Source: Allotamlana fucoidanivorans (lineage in GTDB: Bacteria; Bacteroidota; Bacteroidia; Flavobacteriales; Flavobacteriaceae). Taken from it: 64,000 bases of DNA. The notes under the pieces were generated by a model, which did not search any database, was not told where the DNA came from, and saw only the letters and a program-made list of their open reading frames with translations. A program made the translations under genes and the position numbers. The stretch lies in contig NZ_VDCS01000006.1 in assembly GCF_006265225.1 (NCBI RefSeq), positions 124,001-188,000 on the forward strand, read 5' to 3'. This document shows positions 37,450 through 46,512 of this stretch, piece by piece (the first letter of the stretch is position 1; the number at the start of each line of letters is the position of its first letter).

Positions 37450-39039
37450 CTAATTTCCTCTATATCCGTTATTTGTTGGATCTGAATCCAGTAAGGCTGG
37501 ATTATTTATTAATTCTTGCAAAGGTATTGGCAACTTCACATGCCAAGAGCGGATATTTCCTGCAGGATTCCAAAAACGGTATTCCAAATCTTCAACTACA
37601 TCAAATAAAATACCCCATCTGATAAGATCATATCTTCTCCAGGCTTCACCTGCTAGCTCCCATTTTCGTTCATCATAAATAGCTTCTCTAAATTCTTGCT
37701 GACTTAATCCAGACAACTCCCATTCGGCTTGGGTAGCATAAGCTCTTTTTCGTATTTCATGAATATATTGATAAGCATTAGCTGGCCCGTTTAATTCATT
37801 TTCACACTCAGCAGCCATTAAATATACATCAGCTAGACGGAATACCATTCTGTTATCTGAATGGTTAAAACGAGGAGATGTATCAAGTTTTAAATTCATG
37901 AATTTTGGCATGTAAGGAAAATTCAATTGTATGCCCTCGTAGGTATCCATTATATTGTATGGACGTCTTAAATCATTTTGAGGAAATTTTTCAGCAAAAT
38001 CTTTTGATGCTACTTGTAAACCAGTACCATTCATTGCCTCTCCATTTGCCGCTAACGCCGCAATTAAAGCCTCCCGATCATCATTATTTGCCGGCTCATC
38101 TCTTAACCTTGGGTTAAACATACTTGGTCTCCAGTTACCATTACCTGCGAAACCTGGTAGTGTACCATCTGCTCTAATTACACCTTCTTCAAATTGTCCT
38201 CTAATGTCTTTTGCAAAGTCTAAAGACCATATGATTTCAGCATTATACTCATTATTTGGATCAAACACTTCACCATAACTGAGCAATATTCGATGTGGTG
38301 ATTGATTGATAATTTCCAAACATTTGTTCAATCCTGCTTGCCAGTTCTTTTTCTGCATATGAATTTTAGCCTCTATTAAAGCAGCGGCCCATTTTGAAGC
38401 TCTACCTGCTTCGTCTCCCGTATAAGCATCTTTAAGGTTTACTTGAGCAAATTCTAAGTCCTCTAAAACAGCATCTAAAATTATGTCTTGATCAGTTCTT
38501 CCTAAAACCGAAATCTCTTCAAGGGTAAGCACCTCTGTGTAGAAGGGCGCATCTCCCCAAAGATTCGTAATATGCCAATAACACAAAGCACGTACAAATC
38601 TTGCATCTGCAACAAAATCTGAGCGTAGCTCCTGAGATATATTTTCGTTGTTCTCAATTCTAGCAATCAAAACATTGGTGTTTAAAATAACCCGATACAA
38701 ATCCTTCCAAGTATCAGATACACTCATCTTTTGAACAGATCTGTCAGCGCTAGCTTCATTTAACTCATAATTACCAATTCCTGCAACGAAGTTTGCTATA
38801 CGATTTGGTTCTATAATATCACATCCATTATCATAAAAATGATCTAGCCCAACCTGGCCATATATGGAGTTATTCTTTAAAATAGCGTAGTATCCATTGA
38901 TAAAGGTTCTCGCATCACTTGCAGTAGACAGAAATGTCTCTGGTGAAACTAATGCTCTTGGCTCTTCTTCTAAAAAATCTTCACATGCTAAACATGAGAA
39001 TATCATGAAGAAGTATACAAATATGTGTTTTGTTTTCAT
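37450..39039 (-). CDS. SusD-like outer-membrane glycan-binding lipoprotein
   Basis: This 529-residue protein has lipobox Cys19 (FSCLAC) followed by EDFLEEEPRALVSPETFLST, the usual SusD opening. The TPR-like helical core includes RALCYWHITNLWGDAPF, and the C-terminal RagB/SusD domain includes RLADVYLMAAECENEL, FREAIYDERKWELAGEAWRRYDLIRWG. It caps the SusC channel at the cell surface and captures oligosaccharides. It lies 17 bp downstream of susC. Confidence 0.95.
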   Translation of the reverse strand: MKTKHIFVYFFMIFSCLACEDFLEEEPRALVSPETFLSTASDARTFINGYYAILKNNSIYGQVGLDHFYDNGCDIIEPNRIANFVAGIGNYELNEASADRSVQKMSVSDTWKDLYRVILNTNVLIARIENNENISQELRSDFVADARFVRALCYWHITNLWGDAPFYTEVLTLEEISVLGRTDQDIILDAVLEDLEFAQVNLKDAYTGDEAGRASKWAAALIEAKIHMQKKNWQAGLNKCLEIINQSPHRILLSYGEVFDPNNEYNAEIIWSLDFAKDIRGQFEEGVIRADGTLPGFAGNGNWRPSMFNPRLRDEPANNDDREALIAALAANGEAMNGTGLQVASKDFAEKFPQNDLRRPYNIMDTYEGIQLNFPYMPKFMNLKLDTSPRFNHSDNRMVFRLADVYLMAAECENELNGPANAYQYIHEIRKRAYATQAEWELSGLSQQEFREAIYDERKWELAGEAWRRYDLIRWGILFDVVEDLEYRFWNPAGNIRSWHVKLPIPLQELINNPALLDSDPTNNGYRGN

Positions 39040-39056
39040 AATCTATTTTTAATTTT

Positions 39057-42000
39057 TTAAAATGTTACATTTAGGCCAAATGTTATAGTACGCGGATTGG
39101 GGTATTGTCCACTTAAATATCCTTGTGCTATATTACCTAATCCAGTTCTCCCAAAACTACTAGCCTCAGGATCAATTAATCGCGTGCTTGAGAACAATAA
39201 CAAATTGGCTCCTGACGCATATATCGTAGCGTCTTTAACTCCCTTTAAACCCCAATCATTAACAGGTACATTATAGGCCAATCTTGCTGTTTTAAGGCGT
39301 ACATGAGAACCATCTTCTATATATTCTGTGTTTGGAGGTATACCACCTACAGTATCTGTTCCCGCTCTAGGAATATTTGAAGTTTCATTTACCCCTTCTT
39401 TCCAACGATCTGCTATATCACCAAATTTAGTAGCTTCTCCTCGATTAAAATAATTGTTTCGCATGAGCAAGTTAAACACCTCGTTACCAACGGTTCCCTG
39501 AAAATAAAATGATAAATCCCAATTTTTGTAAGAAAATTTGTTTTCAAAACCAAATATTAAATCTGGAGTAGGGTCACCAGCAATCACATAATCTTCGCTT
39601 GAGATGATACCATCCCCACTAATATCTTCAAACCTTGCCCCACCTACAGCTGCTGGACCTGTAAATCCTGAATTATCAATTTCTTCCTGACTTTTCCAAG
39701 TTCCTAAATATCTAGCACCGGTAAATACGGGTACAGGCTGTCCTACAATTAAACGGGTGTTATCAGATCCTAAAATCTCATCAACGGTAACATCAATAAA
39801 TTCAGCTCCTCCCAAATCTAAAATTTTATTTTTATTAGATGACAAGGTTAATGTTGAGCCCCATGTAAAATTAGTATTTCTAATATTGGTAGAATTTATC
39901 AAAAGTTCCCATCCTCTATTTTCTAGTGATCCTACATTTTGTAATTGACTTGTGAAACCAGTTTGTCTGGGAATGGTAACATCAAGCAGTAAATCATTTG
40001 TCTTCTTATAGTAATAGTTTAATTCTGTAAACACTCTACCTCCAAATAATGAAGCCTCTAAAGCTAAATCAAAAGAATTAGTCGTTTCCCATTTTAGATT
40101 AGGATTTGCTGGTCGTCCGATGGTTAAACCTGACACTTCTTTTCCTCCTAAGGTGGTATTAGCCTCGGTTAATAGACCAAATGTTCTGTAAGCTTCAATG
40201 GCTTGGTTACCTGATTTACCGTAACTCGCTCTTAATTTTAAGTCTTGAAATACATTTTGGTTTTGCATAAATGACTCCTCTGTAATTTTCCATGCTCCTG
40301 CTATTGATGGATAAAACTCATATTTATTACCTGGAGCAAAACGTGAACTACCGTCAGTTCTACCTACCAAAGTCAATAAGTATCTATCCTTAAAAGCGTA
40401 ATTTATTCTTCCGAAGAAAGAAGCTATTTGAAAACCGTCATAATCACTTATTACAACAGATCTGGTAGGATCAGAAAATCCTAAGTTATTAAAACCAGTT
40501 GCATCACTGGTTATACCGAAAGCTTGTGACTCAGCAATCTCGGTAGACACCTTTTGAAAAGACGCCCCTCCCAAAACCACTAAACTATGATTTTCATTAA
40601 AGTCTGTTGAATACTGAACGGTATTTTCATTATTCCATCCCGTAGATGCCACTGTTCGCACAGAGGCTTCTCCTCCATCAGAAACATTGGTTGCAAGAAG
40701 ACCTGGTAACTGACTAGAATTAAATCGATTCCGTTTGGTATTATTAAATTCTGGACTAAATGTTGAACGAATTACCAAATTTTTTATCGGACTGTACTCT
40801 AAATATGCCGTTGCTAATAAGTTATTATTAAAAGTTTCATTAGTATTTAACTCAATAGCCGCCAATGGATTATTAAATGGGGCACCTATAACCTCATTAA
40901 ATCCATTATAAGTTCCATCATCATTATATGCAGGTTGTGTTCTAAGTGTTCCAAAAGCACTATTAAAACCAACAACTCCGTTATCTTGATTTAGTCTAGA
41001 ATAGTTAAACCTAAATCCAGCCTTTAATTTATCACTTAAAGTATAATCTAAATTAGATCTAAAAACAAATCTTTCTAACCCAGAACTTTTTATTATACCT
41101 TTTTGATTAAAATAACTAATTGAGTTATAGTAATTTATATTATCTGTTGACCCGGCAATAGAAACGTCTGCACTATAAATAGGTGCCGTGCGCATGATTA
41201 AATCGAACCAATCGTTGTCAGGATAAGTTGAAGGGTCATTTGGAAATGGTATGGCCACGCCTCTAAAGGTGGCGTCTTCGTTGGTATAATCAATTTGTTC
41301 TTCTTGTGTAAGCATGTGAGGTAATTCAGGAACGTTTTGAAAACTAGTGTAGAGGTTAACACTTACCTGAGGTTTTCCTGTCCCAGCACCCCTACCACTC
41401 TTGGTAGTTACCAAAACCACACCATTGGCGCCTCTAGAACCATAAATAGCAATAGATGAAGCATCTTTTAATATTTCAATAGATTGAATATCATTTGAGT
41501 TGATATTGTTTAGGTTAAAATTTGTTCCTACCACAATACCATCAATTACCCAAAGCGGTTCATTGCTACCCGTAATGGAGTTACCTCCTCTTACTCTAAT
41601 AACCGTGCCGGCTCCAGGAGCACCACTGGTTTGTGTAACCTGAACTCCAGTTGCTCTACCCTGTAATGCTTGATCTACCCTAGAAACTGGCAAAGCTGTA
41701 ATATCCTCTGAACTCACAGAGGAAACAGAACCTGTTAAATCTGACTTTCTTTGTGTTCCGTAACCAATAACAACCACTTCGTCAAGTTTATTATCAGCCA
41801 CTAATATTACATTAATTTGAGTTTGACTGCCAACCTCAATTTCCTGAGTAGCATAGCCAACGTAAGAGATTACCAGAGTGTTTTCTGCTCCAGCTTCAAT
41901 TTTAAATTCACCATCAAAATCGGTTGATGTTCCTTTCGTAGTCCCTTTTACAAGAACCGTTGCTCCTGGTAAGGGCTGTCCATCGGCAGACACGGTACCA

Positions 42001-42104
42001 GATACAGATTGTGCATTTGCTGCTGCCCCCAGAAGCAACAGTACTCCAACAATCCACAATTTCCTGAAATCAGGAAACTTTCTGTGTTTAGTTTTTAATT
42101 TCAT
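39057..42104 (-). CDS. SusC-like TonB-dependent receptor
   Basis: This 1015-residue protein has a signal peptide (about 14-32). It has a carboxypeptidase-D-regulatory-like domain (about 33-110, GQPLPGATVLVKGTTKGTSTD), a TonB-box-like DEVVVIGYGTQ (108-118), a plug domain (LQGRATGVQVTQTSG, IRVRGGNSITGSNEPLWVIDG, GSRGANGVVLVTTKSG) and a 22-strand barrel to the terminal Phe. It imports glycan fragments across the outer membrane with its SusD partner. It is the only transporter of this class in the window, so presumably the locus imports one kind of oligosaccharide mix through it. Confidence 0.96.
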   Translation of the reverse strand: MKLKTKHRKFPDFRKLWIVGVLLLLGAAANAQSVSGTVSADGQPLPGATVLVKGTTKGTSTDFDGEFKIEAGAENTLVISYVGYATQEIEVGSQTQINVILVADNKLDEVVVIGYGTQRKSDLTGSVSSVSSEDITALPVSRVDQALQGRATGVQVTQTSGAPGAGTVIRVRGGNSITGSNEPLWVIDGIVVGTNFNLNNINSNDIQSIEILKDASSIAIYGSRGANGVVLVTTKSGRGAGTGKPQVSVNLYTSFQNVPELPHMLTQEEQIDYTNEDATFRGVAIPFPNDPSTYPDNDWFDLIMRTAPIYSADVSIAGSTDNINYYNSISYFNQKGIIKSSGLERFVFRSNLDYTLSDKLKAGFRFNYSRLNQDNGVVGFNSAFGTLRTQPAYNDDGTYNGFNEVIGAPFNNPLAAIELNTNETFNNNLLATAYLEYSPIKNLVIRSTFSPEFNNTKRNRFNSSQLPGLLATNVSDGGEASVRTVASTGWNNENTVQYSTDFNENHSLVVLGGASFQKVSTEIAESQAFGITSDATGFNNLGFSDPTRSVVISDYDGFQIASFFGRINYAFKDRYLLTLVGRTDGSSRFAPGNKYEFYPSIAGAWKITEESFMQNQNVFQDLKLRASYGKSGNQAIEAYRTFGLLTEANTTLGGKEVSGLTIGRPANPNLKWETTNSFDLALEASLFGGRVFTELNYYYKKTNDLLLDVTIPRQTGFTSQLQNVGSLENRGWELLINSTNIRNTNFTWGSTLTLSSNKNKILDLGGAEFIDVTVDEILGSDNTRLIVGQPVPVFTGARYLGTWKSQEEIDNSGFTGPAAVGGARFEDISGDGIISSEDYVIAGDPTPDLIFGFENKFSYKNWDLSFYFQGTVGNEVFNLLMRNNYFNRGEATKFGDIADRWKEGVNETSNIPRAGTDTVGGIPPNTEYIEDGSHVRLKTARLAYNVPVNDWGLKGVKDATIYASGANLLLFSSTRLIDPEASSFGRTGLGNIAQGYLSGQYPNPRTITFGLNVTF

Positions 42105-42134
42105 AAGTCTTTTAGTTAATTTATTAATAGTACC

Positions 42135-42174
42135 GCAAAATATTTGTTAATTATTTTCAAAGTATCCTGCACTA
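42135..42174 (-). promoter_or_regulatory. Promoter with PUL operator half-site, susCD operon
   Basis: The coding strand carries one strong unit, TAGTGCAGGA (42165-42174); the neighbouring unit is poorly conserved. A weak box TATTTTGC (42135-42142) lies at exactly 22 bp, 30 bp before the ATG. It faces a plus-strand copy at 42349 in the 331-bp gap 42105-42435, which otherwise holds no gene. Confidence 0.5.
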
Positions 42175-42348
42175 CCCGTTATGTACTGTTATGCTAACAA
42201 CATGCTATAACGTTTAACCATACACCCAAGACTTCAAATAACAAAGTCAAAAATTCAAAAAAACTAAAATTTAATACCATATTCTCAGAAATACATGAAG
42301 TATGCAATTCTTTGTTTTTTCTGAAAGCTTTATTTACCCTAAAAACAT

Positions 42349-42397
42349 TAAGCATGATAGAACAGCTCAGTTCGAAATATGAAATCCTTTACTTTTA
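42349..42397 (+). promoter_or_regulatory. PUL operator in front of the decayed GH39-like gene
   Basis: Plus-strand units are TTAAGCATGA (42349-42358) and TAGAACAGCT (42359-42368). A -7-like box TACTTTTA (42390-42397, 5 of 6) follows after 21 bp. The element points at the remnant starting at 42436, showing the lost gene once belonged to the same regulon. Confidence 0.5.
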
Positions 42398-42435
42398 TAC
42401 AATTCCCTCCTATATAATCCATATTGTTTAAAACT

Positions 42436-43301
42436 ATGAAAACTAATAACTTAAAGCACATCGCTTCTTTATTATTTATACCTCTGTTTATTGCGTTTTA
42501 TGCTTGCTCAAAATCTGAAGACTCCCCAGAAGATTTTAATAAATTGTTACTATAAACACTGGTAACGTGGTTGGTCAGTTTTACAATTTTTGGTCAACAC
42601 GCACGATGGTTAACCAGACACGCTTTAACAATTCTGGCTTTATAACTAGCTTAAACGGTATAAAGTCTTACGCTAAAAGTTATAATTTAGTAAAAATGAT
42701 GGGCGGTCGCGTTGATCATCTTAATCAATCTTTACAAAGAAGTTGATGCTTCCGGCATTATTATTACAGATTTTAGTGGCCTTGTAACAAGCATTAGAAA
42801 CTTTATGAGCACAGGCTTTAAACTTAGAATTGTATTGAGTAAAGTGCCATGGAAAATGGTTGAAAACAAAGTAGTAAGCACCTATAGAAATACAAGCCCC
42901 CTGATGATTACAACCACAATAAGACTCGTAATAGCTCATCTAAAAGAACTTTATATCCGCAAATAGAAGGTGAGCAAATAGCAAGAGGAACAACATGAAA
43001 AGAAATGAATGGGCGGTTGATAAAACGCATAGTATCATAATGCATGAATTATATAAAGATATTAGAGCAGCTGGCGTAGGAGAAAAAACCAATGGTCGTG
43101 TTATATGGTAACCATCCATCAGACCGTTTTGAAGATAGTTGGAAAACGGTTTTAAGTTCAAATCTTTCTAAATATGAACAATTAGCTAAACTTACTAAAA
43201 CGGTTACAAACACCATGGTTGAAAAGAAAAATGACAAATTTACCATTAAAGTAGATTTAGAGCCACATAGCGTGAAAATCATCGAATTAATTCCACAATA
43301 A
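42436..43301 (+). pseudogene. Decayed remnant of a GH39-like glycosidase (beta-xylosidase type)
   Basis: Six fragments in shifting frames line up as one protein. They are a lipoprotein signal (42436-42555, IAFYACSKSEDSPEDF); TGNVVGQFYNFWSTRTMVNQ (42549-42746); VDASGIIITDFSGLVTSIRN to KVPWKMVENKVVSTY (about 42730-42900); SPPDDYNHN to PQIEGEQIARGTT (42897-42998); RNEWAVDKTHSIIMHELYKD (42995-43111); and YGNHPSDRFEDSWKTVL to HSVKIIELIPQ (43092-43301). The start and end of the enzyme are present. The middle, where the catalytic Glu residues would lie, appears deleted after PPDDY. The N-terminal blocks resemble the GH39 enzymes I know from flavobacterial ulvan loci. Five frame changes rule out a sequencing artefact. 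The family name is less certain than the fact of decay. Confidence 0.7.
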
Positions 43302-43317
43302 CAACCAAACACATACA

Positions 43318-43508
43318 ATGCTTAAAACGTACTTAAAAACACTTCTAATATCCATGGGAGTAATTGGTATTGCATCTTGTAATTCTCAAAAAGAGATTAA
43401 CAGTACAAGGTAGCTGAAGCTGGAGAAAGCATCATTATGGCTGGAAATACGAATGGCGACGCGCCAGAAGATTGTAGAATGTATACCGTGGTTGTAAAAA
43501 AGTTATAG
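43318..43508 (+). pseudogene. Remnant of a small lipoprotein gene
   Basis: An ATG at 43318 opens MLKTYLKTLLISMGVIGIAS with lipobox Cys21, then stops at TAG after 31 codons. The adjoining frame reads VAEAGESIIMAGNTNGD to YTVVVKKL and stops at 43508. A lipoprotein head and a short tail thus abut with a frame change and presumably a large deletion. It follows the GH39-like remnant by 16 bp, so a whole plus-strand operon seems to have decayed. I cannot name the product. Confidence 0.5.
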
Positions 43509-43708
43509 GCCTCTCTCCTCACCTATTCATTTTATAAAAAAAAGCTTTACATAATTATTTTTCTAGGCTTTTTTATGGTTCAAATACAGAGTATCAACTT
43601 ATAGAATCACTGAGACTTTTTTTACAAACACGTACCATGATCGTCTAAAAAAACGCTAAGGTGCAGACATATGCTTATTGACTTTAATTGAAAACTAATC
43701 CCATAAAA

Positions 43709-43732
43709 AAAGGTGATTTTTACATCACCTTT
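43709..43732 (-). terminator. Terminator after the nucleoside-hydrolase-like gene
   Basis: A nine-pair stem (AAAGGTGAT / ATCACCTTT) with a six-base loop is followed on the minus strand by seven T residues. It lies 64 bp past the stop at 43796. The remaining gap 43509-43708 shows nothing recognisable. Confidence 0.85.
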
Positions 43733-43795
43733 CTTTTAACTAAAACAACAACATTAATAATCGAAATTATTAACAACTCTATTTAAACTACTCTT

Positions 43796-44644
43796 CTATT
43801 TATTATCAATAAAGTCCAAAAGTATAGACTTAACTACGCTAACAGATCCGGCTTCTAATCCGTTATTTACATTTGCTCCTGTAATCCAGTACAATACCAT
43901 TCCGGCATCAGAGCAATCCCATTTTCCTTTTTGGAATTTAACAACATCATCTACTTCTGCCATTTTCCCCATAGTCCAAACCAACTGTACTCGGGGATCT
44001 TTATGATTTTTAGCCCAATCCCATTCTTCTAGCTTTACTTTTAAGTTAATATTTTGATCAGGAATTCGAACTTCTTCAACACCAAAATCAAGTATGTGCT
44101 GCCATGTATAAAAGTCGCCTGCATTATCATTGGCTGGATGATGTGTTACCACTTTTACATATTTATGTTTAGCTTTTGGTGTCTTTTTTAAAGCCATTCC
44201 AATAATATCAGGTTCTCCTGCCTCAATAATCCATAACGGGTCTTCAGCAGTTGAAGCATTTATAGCCCAAGCTAAATCATTTATAGTTTCCTCTTTTTGC
44301 CATAAAGCATCATAGAAGGTTATATGATCGAAGCCCCCCCAGCGTCTGGCAGTCATATCACAAGCCACTTGCATTAAATAATGACGCTCTTTTTCGGCTT
44401 GTTTTGAAATTCTATCATCTCTAACCAAATCGCAGCTATGAGAATAGTGTACCAGTCTATCTTGTAAACCAGAAGCTCTTAATAGCGCTAGGGTTACGGC
44501 GGTTCCGCCTAAATCATCAGGATCGGGTGAGTTACCATCGGCAACCACTGCAATGCGTCCAGTTGGAGGATTTATGGTTTGTCCCAAAATAGAAATTGGA
44601 AGCAAAACCAAACAAATAAACACTACTTGTACTAATTTTTTCAT
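43796..44644 (-). CDS. Secreted nucleoside-hydrolase-like (IUNH-fold) protein
   Basis: This 282-residue protein has a signal peptide (about 1-21). An Asp-rich opening VADGNSPDPDDLGGTAVTLAL (Asp36, Asp41, Asp43, Asp44) recalls the calcium-binding DxDPGxDD loop of inosine-uridine nucleoside hydrolases. Later blocks such as WIIEAGEPDIIGMAL and VVTHHPANDNAG fit the same fold. Secretion and placement in a glycan locus argue against a nucleoside substrate. Relatives are found in algal polysaccharide loci with unclear activity. Monocistronic, with its own operator and terminator. Confidence 0.6.
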   Translation of the reverse strand: MKKLVQVVFICLVLLPISILGQTINPPTGRIAVVADGNSPDPDDLGGTAVTLALLRASGLQDRLVHYSHSCDLVRDDRISKQAEKERHYLMQVACDMTARRWGGFDHITFYDALWQKEETINDLAWAINASTAEDPLWIIEAGEPDIIGMALKKTPKAKHKYVKVVTHHPANDNAGDFYTWQHILDFGVEEVRIPDQNINLKVKLEEWDWAKNHKDPRVQLVWTMGKMAEVDDVVKFQKGKWDCSDAGMVLYWITGANVNNGLEAGSVSVVKSILLDFIDNK

Positions 44645-44699
44645 ATACTAAAACTGGGTTAAGTATTCTCATCAACAAGAACACACCTGATTGTAGGTA

Positions 44700-44749
44700 T
44701 AAAAATAGACCGATTGCATTAAATAAGTGACCTGTTCTATCCTGATTTT
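44700..44749 (-). promoter_or_regulatory. Promoter with PUL direct-repeat operator, nucleoside-hydrolase-like gene
   Basis: The coding-strand units are AAAATCAGGA (44740-44749) and TAGAACAGGT (44730-44739). The -7 box TATTTTTA (44700-44707) follows after exactly 22 bp. It sits just past the stop of the upstream sulfatase gene (44763). Confidence 0.6.
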
Positions 44750-44762
44750 GATGTAAATTTTA

Positions 44763-46355
44763 TTAGTCTACCGTGAGTTTACTTTTCCACCAATTTTCAT
44801 TAGGCTTGAAATCTTTAGAAAGTGTTTCAATACGTTGTGTTTCTAATGATGGTAGCTTTTTACTAACATTATTCAAATGCCATTTTTTATGAGCTTCAGC
44901 ATCATATTCTGAATCCTTAACAGGATAATTTGCTCCAACCGATTGTAACCACTGCATGAGTTTTTCACTAAGTTGGTTGGCTAATTTGGTATTTGTATCA
45001 ATTACATTGAGGTGGTCATGTTCTTCAGACGGCAATTTATAGAGTTCTTCATGTCCATCCTCCCAATAATGTATAAGTTTCCAACCTTCGTATTGAATAA
45101 TTGAAGCAGGTTCTCCACCTTGATTTCCATAATGCGGATAATGCCAATATAATGGTCTGGTTACTTCCAATTCTTTTCCCTCTAATAACGGCTTTAAACT
45201 TAAACCATCAACATGTTGTTCTGGATTTAATGGCGCATTAGCTAAATCTAAAAGTGTGGGATAAAAATCAGTATTAACAGCAGGAAAATCAGTTTTTGCA
45301 CCTCTATTTTTCAACCAAGGCACTTTTATAAAATAAGGTTCACGTATGCCTCCTTCCCATTGGTAGCCCTTACCTCCTCTTAAAGGTAAATTACTGGTAG
45401 CATAATTATCACCTGATGCTACGCCCCCATTATCTGAAGTAAACACAACAATTGTATTGTCATCAATATTATTATCTTTTAAAGCTTTTAAAACAATACC
45501 TACGGCATCATCCATTGTTTCTACCAAACCAGCATAAACAGGATTGTCCTGAACAGTTCTTATAGGCAACACACGTTCCATCACATATCCAGACTCAGCG
45601 ATACCTAAACTATCAGCTTTATGTCTAAATTTTTTCCACTTTTCTTCTGTGGTTTGAATTGGTGCATGTACGGCATAAAAAGACAAAAAAGCAAAAAACG
45701 CGGTATCTTTATGTTTTGAAATAAAATCTGCCGTTTCATTAGCTAAACGCAGTGTTAAATTTTCACCTTGTTCTTTATTCGATAATTTTGGGTTATTCCA
45801 AGGCGAGAAAAAACCACCTCGAGGAGATCCTGCGTCTATGCCTCCAATATTAATATCAAATCCATGATCTTCAGGAAATGAGCCTTCACCTCCTAAATGC
45901 CATTTTCCTGCAAAAAATGTTTTGTAGCCATTAGTTTTAAAAGCTTCGGCAATGGTAATATCTTCATTAGGCAAATGCATTTTGTAGCTAGCGGGCAATA
46001 ATTTATCATGGCGATTTCTTGTACGCCAATCTTCGCCTGACTTTGCTCCAATCCAATCTGTTATACCATGACGCGCGGTAAACTTCCCTGTCATAATACT
46101 TGCGCGCGACGGACTACATACTCTGCTAGCAGCGTAGCCTTGGGTGAACATCATGCCTTCATGAGCCAATTTATCTACATTTGGAGTTTCATAAAATGTG
46201 CTGCCAGTTACCCCTAAATCATGATATCCTAAATCATCTACTAAAATAAATAACACATTGGGTTTGGTCTTTTCTTTTAAAGCTTTCTCTTTATTGTGAC
46301 ATCCTAAAACGAACACTAAGATTAAACTGAAACTGATGCGTGTAATTTGGTTCAT
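44763..46355 (-). CDS. S1-family sulfatase (arylsulfatase A type)
   Basis: This 530-residue protein has lipobox Cys19 (FVLGC). Landmarks are metal Asp40-Asp41 in FILVDDLGYHD, ETPNVDKLA, canonical signature CSPSRASIMTG (Cys80, Arg84), FAGKWHLGG, FYAVHAPIQ, FTSDNGGV and GGIREPYF. This arrangement (GWxD/GYHD start and DNGG, GGxREP blocks) is that of S1_16-like exo-sulfatases. It is probably last in the operon starting at 52210; a 157-bp gap with a repetitive element separates it from the GH43 gene. Confidence 0.94.
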   Translation of the reverse strand: MNQITRISFSLILVFVLGCHNKEKALKEKTKPNVLFILVDDLGYHDLGVTGSTFYETPNVDKLAHEGMMFTQGYAASRVCSPSRASIMTGKFTARHGITDWIGAKSGEDWRTRNRHDKLLPASYKMHLPNEDITIAEAFKTNGYKTFFAGKWHLGGEGSFPEDHGFDINIGGIDAGSPRGGFFSPWNNPKLSNKEQGENLTLRLANETADFISKHKDTAFFAFLSFYAVHAPIQTTEEKWKKFRHKADSLGIAESGYVMERVLPIRTVQDNPVYAGLVETMDDAVGIVLKALKDNNIDDNTIVVFTSDNGGVASGDNYATSNLPLRGGKGYQWEGGIREPYFIKVPWLKNRGAKTDFPAVNTDFYPTLLDLANAPLNPEQHVDGLSLKPLLEGKELEVTRPLYWHYPHYGNQGGEPASIIQYEGWKLIHYWEDGHEELYKLPSEEHDHLNVIDTNTKLANQLSEKLMQWLQSVGANYPVKDSEYDAEAHKKWHLNNVSKKLPSLETQRIETLSKDFKPNENWWKSKLTVD

Positions 46356-46414
46356 GGCTGTTTTTTTTATCTCAACGAAATTTAACTCTTTTTTCCTTAC
46401 TGTTTATTTTTACT

Positions 46415-46491
46415 GCGTTAGGGATTGAACGGCATGTTTAAGCTCCTCGCAGAGAGCGAGTCGTGAAAGCCCGACCCCTTGTGGGTAACGC
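46415..46491 (-). repeat. Short REP-like element with terminal GCGTTA/TAACGC inverted repeats
   Basis: This 77-bp block begins GCGTTAGGGATTGAACGGC and ends GGGTAACGC. It has a GC-rich inner hairpin CTCGC-AGAGA-GCGAG (46446-46460) and a GGGTCGGGCTTTC stretch on the minus strand. It is far more GC-rich than its surroundings. I recall similar intergenic blocks as dispersed repeats in Flavobacteriaceae genomes. It has no coding capacity. It interrupts the operon between the GH43 and sulfatase genes and may act as a transcript attenuator or processing site. Confidence 0.6.
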
Positions 46492-46512
46492 TCTAATTAT
46501 TTAAAATTTGCA

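Noticed and set aside
42721-43318. Minus-strand open frames opposite the GH39-like remnant
   Set aside because: They mirror the collinear plus-strand fragments, have no signal peptides or recognisable domains, and fall away once the remnant is understood.
46415-46491. GGTTCAATCCC-like stretch resembling a tRNA T-arm
   Set aside because: No acceptor, D or anticodon arms can be built around it; it fits an inverted-repeat intergenic element better.
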